Below, one piece after another: positions 1 through 6,813 of a stretch of DNA of 9,629 nucleotides. This DNA comes from Alkalinema sp. CAN_BIN05. GTDB lineage: Bacteria; Cyanobacteriota; Cyanobacteriia; Leptolyngbyales; Leptolyngbyaceae. The first letter of the stretch is position 1. Each line of letters starts with the position of its first letter. Under the pieces are notes generated by a model, which saw nothing but the letters and a program-made list of their open reading frames with translations, was not told the origin of the DNA and searched no databases. The stretch covers positions 1 to 9,629 of the forward strand of contig JAJAYH010000256.1 of NCBI GenBank assembly GCA_026786325.1. The letters run 5' to 3'. Both the position numbers and the translations under genes were made by a program.

Positions 1-2
1 AT

Positions 3-392
3 TTTATTCTAGGATTTGTGAGTGCGGTCAGCCTATATTTTCTATTACCTATGACGACTAGGGCTGAAACAATTAACCGTTTTCCCATTATTGTCCCAAA
101 TAGTATTGAAGACTCTGCCTGTTATTTCAAGACTAGCGAAGGTCGCACGATTGCACTCAATTCTATTTGTGGTTATAAAGAACCTAAAGAAAAGAATATA
201 AAAGATCGTTCCCAAGGCTCCAATAGTAGTAATGTTTCAAACGTGATTTCACTACCTATTATTAATCCAGAATTTCGTCCTATCGTAGGCGCAAATCCTG
301 GCAATCCATTTGGTAATAATTCTGGTGGTAACTCTAATCAATGCTATATCGTTGATTCTGAAGGAAATTCCTGTAATTCTAATCCAGAGTAA
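3..392 (+). CDS. Small exported cysteine-containing hypothetical protein (5' end outside window)
   Basis: The reading frame is open to the left edge of the window. A GTG at 18 could start it, but the hydrophobic run around VSLYFLLP would then lack a positively charged n-region, so the true start is probably upstream. The hydrophobic stretch ends in TTRA-ET, which looks like a signal peptidase site, so the mature protein is probably periplasmic or outside the cell. The mature part contains a motif of the type CYFKTSEGRTIALNSICG and, near the C-terminus, a second weaker copy (CYIVDSEGNSC). Between them is a Ser/Asn/Gly-rich low-complexity linker. Cys-aromatic-GR-LxxxCG motifs like this recur in small exported cyanobacterial proteins of unknown role (from memory). 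The gene lies 27 nt before the NicO permease gene, so co-transcription is likely, but no function can be assigned. Confidence 0.6.
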   Translation, partial: FILGFVSAVSLYFLLPMTTRAETINRFPIIVPNSIEDSACYFKTSEGRTIALNSICGYKEPKEKNIKDRSQGSNSSNVSNVISLPIINPEFRPIVGANPGNPFGNNSGGNSNQCYIVDSEGNSCNSNPE

Positions 393-419
393 ACCCTAAT
401 AGTAAATTGATATATCATC

Positions 420-1766
420 ATGAAAAAGTTGTTTCTCCGATCGTTCACTCTACTATTCTCATTCATTATTTTTCTCTCTATTCACCTACTAACAGCATCC
501 TCAAGCCAAGCACACTGGGCAGATCTCGCATCGGCTGATATTACAATTAATCTGACTTCAGCCCAAATGCTATTGACTATTCCCACCGGATTAGTTAGAG
601 AAGCAGACACCGATCGTAACGGTAAACTATCTCCTACAGAAATTGATTCAAATCAGGTCTTGTTACAAGATTTACTAGGTAAAAAGATTCAAATCATTAA
701 CGATCGTAATCAATCCGGATCATTACAGATTTCCCCAGCTACCGCCATTCCTAATCTGCTTCCTAGTAGCTCCAACGATCGCAGTACGATTCAACTTATA
801 TATTCATGGCCCGCTGAAACAAGCGGCGTGAAAATTCACTATGCGCTATTTGAACCCGGCATCCAAACAGCCCGTTGCATCACCACGATCGCGCATAATA
901 AGACCGTAAAAAATATAATCTTTAGTCCTGAAAATCAAGATGCCGTATCATTTCCCAATTCACCTTTAAATTCATCTAGTGTATGGGTCACGATCGTTGG
1001 TGCATTTCTCTGGGGTGCCGCTCATGCAATGTCTCCAGGCCATGGGAAAACCTTAGTAGGAGCCTATTTAATGGGCGAAAAAGCAACGGTGCGTCATGCA
1101 TTCTTTTTAGGCTTGACCACGACAGTGACACATACGCTGGGTGTATTTATATTAGGCGGCGTAACGCTCTTAGCCTCTCGTGCATTTTTACCAGAACAGC
1201 TTTTTCCATGGTTAAGTTTGCTCTCAGGGCTGTTGGTCGTCACGATCGGCGGTAATCTCCTACGCGATCGTCTAAACAAACAAATATATTCAGACTCGCA
1301 TCACCATCACTCACATAATGACTCTCATTCCCACACCCATAACAATGATTCGCCGCATCAGCACCATTCCCACAGCACGACTCATTCTCATATTCCACCA
1401 GAAGGCAATGTTAATTTAAAGAGCTTACTTGCATTGGGAGTATCGGGTGGATTAATTCCTTGTCCATCAGCGTTACTATTATTATTGAGTTCGATCGCAT
1501 TAGGTCAAGTCGGTTACGGATTAATTCTAGTCCTTTCGTTTAGCCTAGGACTAGCTAGCGTTTTAACTGGATTAGGCTTATTATTAATCTATTCAAAATA
1601 TCTATTTATACGCTTTCCGATCGAAAAATGGACAGATCAAAATTCATTCAAACTAAAATGGATTATGAATGTTATTCCGATCATAACTGCAAGTGCAATA
1701 ACATTCATTGGATTAATCATCTCAATACAAGCTCTCTGGCAAATCGGAATGATTAAAATATCATAA
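420..1766 (+). CDS. NicO/HupE-type nickel/cobalt permease with EF-hand-like N-terminal domain and His-rich loop
   Basis: This 448-residue inner-membrane protein is a secondary Ni2+/Co2+ transporter of the NicO/RcnA group. Residues 1-31 form a signal peptide or first helix. Residues 32-185 are a soluble, presumably periplasmic domain starting HWADLASADI, as in HupE/UreJ-like proteins. It contains a canonical EF-hand loop at 63-74 (D63, D65, N67, K69, S71, E74). The membrane part begins near 187 and carries the NicO signature HAMSPGHGK at 202-210, followed by conserved His residues around 226 and 238. A cytosolic or periplasmic loop at 294-324 has 14 histidines in 31 residues and is a likely metal-binding segment. 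A second signature, GLIPCPSAL, lies at 344-352. Whether it imports or exports metal cannot be told from sequence: RcnA relatives are exporters, while others are importers. It precedes cbiM by 44 nt, which supports a role in Co/Ni homeostasis. Confidence 0.88.
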   Translation: MKKLFLRSFTLLFSFIIFLSIHLLTASSSQAHWADLASADITINLTSAQMLLTIPTGLVREADTDRNGKLSPTEIDSNQVLLQDLLGKKIQIINDRNQSGSLQISPATAIPNLLPSSSNDRSTIQLIYSWPAETSGVKIHYALFEPGIQTARCITTIAHNKTVKNIIFSPENQDAVSFPNSPLNSSSVWVTIVGAFLWGAAHAMSPGHGKTLVGAYLMGEKATVRHAFFLGLTTTVTHTLGVFILGGVTLLASRAFLPEQLFPWLSLLSGLLVVTIGGNLLRDRLNKQIYSDSHHHHSHNDSHSHTHNNDSPHQHHSHSTTHSHIPPEGNVNLKSLLALGVSGGLIPCPSALLLLLSSIALGQVGYGLILVLSFSLGLASVLTGLGLLLIYSKYLFIRFPIEKWTDQNSFKLKWIMNVIPIITASAITFIGLIISIQALWQIGMIKIS

Positions 1767-1799
1767 TCTAAAGAGAACTTTCCATCATTAATAACAAAT

Positions 1800-1803
1800 G
1801 GAG
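1800..1803 (+). promoter_or_regulatory. Ribosome binding site (GGAG) for cbiM start at 1811
   Basis: GGAG ends 7 nt before the ATG at 1811, inside the leader AATGGAGATT. The same ten bases precede cbiN and the CsbD-like gene at 6826, so this looks like a favoured ribosome-binding leader in this genome. The alternative cbiM ATG at 1850 has no such sequence in front of it. Confidence 0.6.
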
Positions 1804-1810
1804 ATTACCC

Positions 1811-2512
1811 ATGCCTTTATTCCCCATTCTCAATTCTCAATTCCTCGCAATGCATATCCCCGATGGATTTCTGAGTTTACCCGTTTTAGGTGTGACTTGG
1901 ATATGTGCAATCGGCTTTATCTCCATCGCCCTAAAACAAGTCGAATCCGACTACCAAGACCGCGCTGTACCACTCATGGGCGTTTGTGGAGCCTTCATCT
2001 TTGCCGCCCAAATGATTAATTTCCCCATTCCCGGCGGTACATCAGGTCATCTACTCGGCGGCACATTAGCTGGAATATTACTCGGGCCTTGGGCTGGTGC
2101 TTTGGTGATGTCGGTCGTCTTTATGGTGCAGGGATTTGTATTTCAAGATGGTGGAATCACCGCATTGGGGGCAAATATTTTTAATATGGGATTGATTGGA
2201 ACCTTTGGCGGATATTACTTGTTTCGGACGGTTCGTAACCTTGTTGGTCATGAACTCCGAGGTATTATCGTCGGTACTGCGATCGCATCCTGGTTCAGTG
2301 TGGTTGTCGCGTCTGCGATTGCGGCTATTCAACTAGCAATTTCTGGCACAGTACCATTGCTGATTGGAATGACGGCAATGGTCGGATGGCATGTGATGAT
2401 TGGTGTTGGGGAAGCATTGGTGACCGTTTCGACGGTGACATTCATTTGGCGATCGAGACCTGATTTACTTTATAGCTCATCTAAGAGAATCAATTCCGAT
2501 TTGTCACGTTAA
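1811..2512 (+). CDS. cbiM: CbiM, substrate-binding membrane component of cobalt/nickel ECF transporter
   Basis: CbiM is the integral-membrane metal-binding (S) component of the Co2+/Ni2+ energy-coupling-factor transporter. The family signature MHIPDGFL is present, but it starts at the internal ATG 1850, 13 residues after the ATG at 1811. Counted from 1850 the metal-ligand pattern is textbook: Met1-His2 at the N-terminus and H67 in PGGTSGH. In the known structure of the related NikM these supply the square-planar Ni/Co ligands. Also visible are the QDGGITALGANIFNMG loop and about six to seven hydrophobic segments. The ATG at 1811 has a good ribosome binding site and 1850 does not, so translation may begin at 1811. 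A free Met-His amino terminus would then need cleavage or start at 1850. The coordinates given include both. The gene is followed after 43 nt by the CbiN-like gene. Confidence 0.93.
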   Translation: MPLFPILNSQFLAMHIPDGFLSLPVLGVTWICAIGFISIALKQVESDYQDRAVPLMGVCGAFIFAAQMINFPIPGGTSGHLLGGTLAGILLGPWAGALVMSVVFMVQGFVFQDGGITALGANIFNMGLIGTFGGYYLFRTVRNLVGHELRGIIVGTAIASWFSVVVASAIAAIQLAISGTVPLLIGMTAMVGWHVMIGVGEALVTVSTVTFIWRSRPDLLYSSSKRINSDLSR

Positions 2513-2546
2513 ATCTGTCAGATTAAACCTTTATGCTCAAATTAAT

Positions 2547-2550
2547 GGAG
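2547..2550 (+). promoter_or_regulatory. Ribosome binding site (GGAG) of the CbiN-like gene
   Basis: GGAG lies 5 nt before the ATG at 2556, within a second copy of the AATGGAGATT leader also found before 1811 and 6826. Confidence 0.5.
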
Positions 2551-2555
2551 ATTTT

Positions 2556-2909
2556 ATGCATCGTCATTCTATAACTCAAAACAATCGATTTTTTATCCTC
2601 ACTGGACTTTCAATAGCGCTGATAATTTCCGTATTACTATCACCCTTTGCCAGTAAAAATCCCGATGGACTCGATCGGGTCGCCCAAGATCTAAACTTTA
2701 AATCAAAAGCACAAGAAGATCATCTTGCTAAAAAACTCCCATTCTTTTCAATATTTGAAGAATACACAATGCGTGGCGTTCCAGAATCAATCGCAACACC
2801 ATTAGCCGGACTTGTTGGCACGATCGCAACCTTTGGGCTATCTATGGCACTGGGTAAACTCACCACTCGGCAACGAAGTATATCCCAGGATGATTCGACA
2901 TTAAAATAG
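2556..2909 (+). CDS. cbiN: CbiN-like PDGLE-domain protein of the cobalt/nickel transporter
   Basis: This 117-residue protein has two membrane helices (about 12-30 and 82-101) flanking a periplasmic loop, the layout of CbiN/NikN accessory components. The loop holds NPDGLDRVAQDL near residues 35-46, a variant of the PDGLE motif (PDGLD here) that defines the family. CbiN and NikN-like proteins are needed for metal insertion into, or release from, the paired M component. The N-terminus MHRH and the histidines in the loop could contribute metal contacts, but that is inference. It lies between cbiM and cbiQ as in standard cbiMNQO operons, 19 nt before cbiQ. It is separate from CbiM here, whereas in many genomes the PDGLE domain is fused to CbiM. 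Confidence 0.85.
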   Translation: MHRHSITQNNRFFILTGLSIALIISVLLSPFASKNPDGLDRVAQDLNFKSKAQEDHLAKKLPFFSIFEEYTMRGVPESIATPLAGLVGTIATFGLSMALGKLTTRQRSISQDDSTLK

Positions 2910-2928
2910 ACTATCAAAAAAGGTCATC

Positions 2929-3714
2929 ATGCCCCATTCCCACAGCCACAATTTTCATTCTCATACTGACCACCATGATAAGTATCATAGCCATTCACAT
3001 AATATGATCGCCCCCACGATTCATATTGTGTGTACCTTAATTATGGTGATTGCGATCGTTGCCACTCCTGATGCCCGTTGGTTAACTTGGCTTATTTATG
3101 GCTGTGGAATTATTGTATTATTAGGCATGAGTCAAGTTGATTTGTTCACACTCTATCAACGCCTTGCCGTGGAATCAATATTTGTAAGTGTTTCGGTATT
3201 AGGAATTTTGTTTCGTGATGGTAATGGAATTATTTGGCAATGGGGATTCTTAAAAATTACCCTAACAGGACTTTTAATCTTTGGGAGCGTCCTGTGTAAG
3301 CTTGGATTGACATTAGTGTTGATGAATTTACTCACCTTGACTATGCCAATCCCAGTTTTACTTCAAGGCTTAAGTATTTTACGGGTGCCTCCATTATTGA
3401 TTGCAATTTTGGGTTCAATGTATCGCTATTTAGACTTACTGGTTGAAGAGTTCATGATCATGCGACGAGCGGCGATCGCCCGAAATCTTTTGGCTGGGAA
3501 ACGCTGGCAACGATTGGTGATTGGAAATATGATTGGATCATTGTTTATTCGGACCTACGATCGGGGTAATCGCATTCATCAATCCATGCTGTCACGAGGT
3601 TATCAAGGCGTATTACCATTACAAACTCCACCAAAACTCAACTGGCGCGATCGACTAGCGCTTGGATTCACTATTTTGTTCGCAGTATTTGGACAAGTAG
3701 CATTCTATCATTAG
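2929..3714 (+). CDS. cbiQ: CbiQ, energy-coupling transmembrane (T) component with His-rich N-terminus
   Basis: CbiQ is the T component that couples CbiO ATP hydrolysis to metal movement through CbiM. The 261-residue protein has hydrophobic segments from about 28-80, 95-150 and a final helix near 240-258. Its cytosolic coupling region is at about 170-225. It shows MRRAAIAR and MLSRGYQG, matching the two Ala-Arg/Arg-Gly coupling motifs of EcfT/CbiQ proteins that contact the ATPase. Unusually, the first 25 residues contain 10 histidines in His-Ser-His style repeats, which most CbiQ proteins lack and which resemble the His-rich loop of the NicO protein upstream. This segment may be a metal buffer or sensor (inference). 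The start at 2929 has a weak AGGTC upstream. The cbiO gene follows after only 4 nt, implying translational coupling. Confidence 0.9.
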   Translation: MPHSHSHNFHSHTDHHDKYHSHSHNMIAPTIHIVCTLIMVIAIVATPDARWLTWLIYGCGIIVLLGMSQVDLFTLYQRLAVESIFVSVSVLGILFRDGNGIIWQWGFLKITLTGLLIFGSVLCKLGLTLVLMNLLTLTMPIPVLLQGLSILRVPPLLIAILGSMYRYLDLLVEEFMIMRRAAIARNLLAGKRWQRLVIGNMIGSLFIRTYDRGNRIHQSMLSRGYQGVLPLQTPPKLNWRDRLALGFTILFAVFGQVAFYH

Positions 3715-3718
3715 AATT

Positions 3719-4501
3719 ATGCACCATAACTCAATTTCAATTCAAAATTTAAATTATAACTATCCAGATAAAACCCAAGCTTTAAAGGGGATTTCTCTGG
3801 ACATTCATGCGGGCGATCGTGTTGCAGTGATTGGCGCAAATGGCTCTGGTAAATCCACATTACTACAGCATTTGAATGGTATTTTGTTACCTCAAACTGG
3901 GACTATTACAATCGGCTATTATCCAATGGAATCCAAGTATCTCAAGGAAATTCGTAATTTTGTCGGGCTGGTTTTTCAAAATCCTGATGATCAATTATTT
4001 ATGTCAACAGTTTGGGAAGATATTACTTTTGGACCACTCAATCAAGGTATTCCGCAGGACATTCTAATCGATCGCTGTGAACAAGCAATTAATGCAGTGG
4101 GTCTGGATATTAAAGACTATGCCCATCGTAATCCTGGAAATCTGTCAGGTGGCGAGAAAAAACGGGTTGCGATCGCAGGAATTCTTGCTATGCAACCACA
4201 AATCATCGCTTTTGATGAACCATCCGCCCAACTTGATCCCCGATCGCGTCGTCAATTCATTCATTTATTACAGTCATTATCCATTACTCAATTGATTGCG
4301 ACTCATGATTTAGATTTAGCATTAGAACTTTGCAGTCGAACGATTATTTTAAGTCAAGGTGAGATTGTTTATGATGGTCGAACCGAAGACGTGATGTATG
4401 ATTCGGCTTTTTTGTATGAACATTCGTTGGAGCCGCCTTTGAGTTATTCTCGGCCCTATTGCGATCGTAAAATTGACAAAGATTTAGATTATGTTGGATA
4501 A
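3719..4501 (+). CDS. cbiO: CbiO, ATPase component of cobalt/nickel ECF transporter
   Basis: This 260-residue ABC ATPase powers the CbiMNQO importer. All nucleotide-binding motifs are intact: Walker A GANGSGKST at 39-47, Q-loop Gln87 in VFQNPDDQLF, signature LSGGEKKRVAIAG at 142-154, Walker B IIAFDEP at 162-168 with catalytic Glu167, and the switch His196 in IATHDLDL. The QNPDDQLF segment is typical of the ECF/CbiO subgroup. A C-terminal tail of about 40 residues, usual in CbiO, follows the last strand. There is a single ATPase gene, so it presumably works as a homodimer, unlike vitamin ECF systems that use two different ATPases. It sits 4 nt after cbiQ and 46 nt before the sigma factor gene; no terminator is visible after it. 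Confidence 0.96.
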   Translation: MHHNSISIQNLNYNYPDKTQALKGISLDIHAGDRVAVIGANGSGKSTLLQHLNGILLPQTGTITIGYYPMESKYLKEIRNFVGLVFQNPDDQLFMSTVWEDITFGPLNQGIPQDILIDRCEQAINAVGLDIKDYAHRNPGNLSGGEKKRVAIAGILAMQPQIIAFDEPSAQLDPRSRRQFIHLLQSLSITQLIATHDLDLALELCSRTIILSQGEIVYDGRTEDVMYDSAFLYEHSLEPPLSYSRPYCDRKIDKDLDYVG

Positions 4502-4547
4502 TATGAGTTTAGAACTTGTATATTTTTATTAATCTTGACATATTCTT

Positions 4548-5123
4548 ATGGCTTTCGGATCCTTCCATCACTCGGATGAACCCCAATGGATCAACCGAAT
4601 CGCCAAGCAAGATCAAATTGCATTATCCCAACTATACGATCGCTACGCAAAAATTATCTACTCTGTTGCCTATCGCAGTCTCGAATCTATTGAGGAAAGT
4701 GAAGAACTGGTTATGGATGTTTTTTCCCAAGTCTGGCGGACTGCCGATCGCTATGATCAAACTAAAGCTAGAGTTGATACTTGGTTGTTTATGATTGCTC
4801 GTAGTCGAGTTTGCGATCGGCTTCGGAGTAGTCAACGGCGCGGAAAAGTGACTGATACCTTAATTGCCTTTGATGCGGTTATTCACACTTTTGAGAATGA
4901 AGATGTTGAAATTTCTGAACGTAGAGCGATCGTTTCAACCGCTATGGGCACACTACCTATTGAACAGCGTCAAGTCCTAGAACTTTCCTATTATGGTGGT
5001 CTTAGTCATCGAGAAATTTCTGACCAAACTGGACTTGCTCTTGGTACGGTCAAAACCCGAATTCGATTGGGCTTAGAAAAACTCCGATCGTCTTTACAAC
5101 CTTGGTTCATAGACTCAGTATAA
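4548..5123 (+). CDS. ECF-family (group 4) RNA polymerase sigma factor
   Basis: This 191-residue protein has only sigma regions 2 and 4, as in extracytoplasmic-function sigma factors. Region 2 covers about 25-97 (LYDRYAKIIYSVAYRSL, then EELVMDVFSQVWRTADRYD, then TWLFMIARSRVCDRLRS). Region 4 covers about 133-182, with the helix-turn-helix LSHREISDQTGLALGTVKTRIRLGLEKLR in shortened form at 152-180. It should direct RNA polymerase to a small stress regulon. The gene after it encodes a ChrR-like cupin protein, the arrangement of RpoE-ChrR pairs that respond to singlet oxygen or metal/redox stress. The start at 4548 has no clear ribosome binding site. A TTGACA at 4535-4540 is too close to the ATG to serve this gene. 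The position directly behind cbiO suggests co-transcription with the metal transporter; target promoters are unknown. Confidence 0.92.
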   Translation: MAFGSFHHSDEPQWINRIAKQDQIALSQLYDRYAKIIYSVAYRSLESIEESEELVMDVFSQVWRTADRYDQTKARVDTWLFMIARSRVCDRLRSSQRRGKVTDTLIAFDAVIHTFENEDVEISERRAIVSTAMGTLPIEQRQVLELSYYGGLSHREISDQTGLALGTVKTRIRLGLEKLRSSLQPWFIDSV

Positions 5124-5170
5124 AGCTTAAAAATTTAGTTTAAAGTAGCAATCAAGCCTAGTAAGCCACA

Positions 5171-5668
5171 ATGAAGGATCTCGACCGCCCCAAATTCAAT
5201 TCCGAAGATATTAGAATGATGTCTTACTCAGTACCTTTAGTTCCATTGCCAGCCAATCTAAAATCTAGACTGATAGCGCGATTAGAATTACCTGAATTTA
5301 ATACATCACCGGAATTTCAGCGACTGCTGTTGGAACCTATAGAATCATTGATTGCGATCGCAAATACAATTAAAATCTGGCAGCCCTTCTCCGCACCAGA
5401 AGGCTCTACTTATGCCAAATGGAAAGTGGATGTGACGAATCGTCAAGTTGCCTTCTTTTTACGTGTTCCAACCGCAGGCAAACTGCCGTCCCATCGTCAT
5501 GCCACCGGAGAAGCCGTACTGGTCTTAGAGGGTAGTTTTGTATCCGATGGAGTTACCTATCAAGCTGGCGATCGATCGATTTCTGGGGCCAAAACTATCC
5601 ATCAACCGACGACAGATGGCTGTTTAATATTGTGTGTGTCTTCCTTAGATGATCAAGAATATAGCTAA
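5171..5668 (+). CDS. ChrR-like cupin protein, probable anti-sigma factor without the zinc-binding N-terminal domain
   Basis: This 165-residue cytosolic protein has an N-terminal helical part (about 20-60, with PLPANLKSRLIARLE typical of anti-sigma proteins) and a C-terminal cupin barrel (about 67-158). In the cupin, H108, H110, E114 and H144 reproduce the HxHx3E...H metal site of Rhodobacter sphaeroides ChrR, including the same 36-residue distance from first to last ligand. The N-terminal part has no HxxxCxxC zinc anti-sigma motif; its only cysteines are C151 and C155 in the cupin. It is therefore either an anti-sigma factor using a zinc-free N-domain or a metal/ROS-sensing partner that works differently. 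The gene begins 47 nt after the ECF sigma gene, which supports partnership. A plain cupin enzyme is a less likely alternative. Confidence 0.82.
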   Translation: MKDLDRPKFNSEDIRMMSYSVPLVPLPANLKSRLIARLELPEFNTSPEFQRLLLEPIESLIAIANTIKIWQPFSAPEGSTYAKWKVDVTNRQVAFFLRVPTAGKLPSHRHATGEAVLVLEGSFVSDGVTYQAGDRSISGAKTIHQPTTDGCLILCVSSLDDQEYS

Positions 5669-5806
5669 TTGTTAGGGAGAAATTAATTTAAAATTGACTA
5701 AAATACAGCAAATTAGTATCGATCTTGGTCAAGTTAAATTGACAAACTACTCCCCCTAATTTGAAATCATTGTAGGCTATGAATTTACTCTCCTAAGGAA
5801 TGAAAA

Positions 5807-6295
5807 TGTTTACCAGAGCGAGGCCCTTCTCAATTGGAGACAGTCTTAACGGGATGTCCGAGCCTAGAATTTATAATTAATGGGACGGGGGATTAACCGC
5901 CCGAAGCATAAGAAAAGCCAAAAAGAGAATTATAGCGGGAAGAAGAAAACGCATACGGTGAAGAAGAATATCATCACACAAATGAATTTGAAAGTCGTGT
6001 TTTTAAGTGATACCCATGAGGAAGCATGACAAGAAGATAGCAGATGAGGAAGAGTATAAATTTCCATCCGGGAGGCAGCTCTGGTACGATCCGAGATATC
6101 AGGGATATAAGCCAGACAGGGTAGAAAATCCATCAGCCGAAGAAAAAATTTAAATGCTCTAAAATAGTGGTTCATAAATTTCGGAATCATTTAGATTATT
6201 ATGCCGATGAGATGATGGAGACCACCTGTAGTCTTCACAATTTTCGTACTTCTGAGCGTCAAAAAAAGGAAGTTAACTGTCTCAAATCGGCCTAA
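5807..6295 (+). pseudogene. Decayed IS5-type transposase
   Basis: Three successive frames each read as part of one IS5-type (DDE) transposase. Bases 5807-5887 give LPERGPSQLETVLTG and then SLEFIINGT. Bases 5880-6026 give INRPKHKKSQKENYSGKKK and then THTVKKNIITQ. Bases 6025-6150 give HDKKIADEEEYKF and LWYDPRYQGYKPD. Bases 6140-6295 give KIVVHKFRNHLDYYADE and ETTCSLHNFR. Order and content match the C-terminal two-thirds of such transposases. The N-terminal part is missing. The expected DGTE is NGTG, so the first catalytic Asp is lost. There is a frameshift in front of NRPKHK, stops near 6027 and 6151, and an apparent deletion removing the VVEHAIGGVKR-like region with the third catalytic residue. 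It cannot be active. No terminal repeats or target duplication were identified. Confidence 0.75.
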
Positions 6296-6411
6296 TTCAG
6301 GGAGTAAATTGAATAGAGAGGGATGAAAAAAAGAATAAAACTGATGAATATAGTCTATGAATAAATATTTTTCCAATATGATTAGTATTCGCTATTTCCT
6401 TTAATGTCTAA

Positions 6412-6594
6412 TGCACTTGCTCATTCTGCTCTAAACGAAGCGCGCTGTGGGCATACTAGTAGCCCAGCCAGTTTCAACTGACAACCTCAGCAGACGACGA
6501 TGCGACTTACCTCTGGAATACAAAACTTGTGGCACATCACTTCTGCCTCGTCTGCGGCTGTGGCACATTCACTGACAATCCTGATCCGTATTAA
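6412..6594 (+). pseudogene. Relic of a GFA/CENP-V-family zinc-binding protein
   Basis: One frame reads CTCSFCSKRSALWAY, then two adjacent TAG stops (6457-6462), then PSQFQLTTSADDDATYLW and VAHHFCLVCGCGTFTDNP up to a stop at 6592. This matches the centre of GFA-fold proteins (PF04828, glutathione-dependent formaldehyde-activating/CENP-V), which have a CxC...C zinc cluster, an FxLTSG-like strand and a closing HxFCxxCGC motif. The N-terminal GxCHCG segment and the C-terminal third are not visible, and a TAA at 6409 closes the frame upstream. It is therefore a broken fragment of a roughly 120-140 residue protein. The identification rests on recognising the motif order, without an alignment. Confidence 0.6.
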
Positions 6595-6813
6595 TGTCTT
6601 CTAATCCTAACCGATCAATAGATCTGAAACACTACCAGATGCTCCCCCTTTAGAGATAGGTGATTACTTACGACTTTACCTAAATAGAATGATTAACGTC
6701 TGCTTAGTCAGGTCATAATCTTCAAACTATAGAGCGTTTAGAAGATTTAGAAATCGCGATATATTACTCAAAGTGATACAGAAAGCTGAAAATGTATCAA
6801 CATAATTTACCTA
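6595..6813 (+). other. Gene-free spacer before the CsbD-like gene
   Basis: No coding relic or RNA gene could be recognised here. It presumably contains the promoter of the gene at 6826, but no -35/-10 pair stood out. The wider stretch 5669-6885 lacks CGATCG cores. Confidence 0.3.

Noticed and set aside
4535..4540. TTGACA as a -35 box for the ECF sigma gene
   Set aside because: It is 7 nt before the ATG, so transcription would start inside the gene. No matching -10 was seen at a useful place.
393..5170. Possible cobalamin (B12) riboswitch controlling the cobalt transporter genes
   Set aside because: The gaps between genes are 4-47 nt, too short for a cobalamin riboswitch, and no B12-box-like sequence was seen. 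The leader of the first gene is outside the window.
5930..6376. Two minus-strand open frames (86 and 61 codons)
   Set aside because: They are antisense to the transposase relic, which reads sensibly on the + strand. Their Phe-rich composition reflects its Lys-rich codons.
6528..6568. Direct repeat TGTGGCACAT (6528 and 6559)
   Set aside because: The copies are 31 nt apart and in different codon phases inside the GFA relic. Only ten bases match, so this is probably chance.
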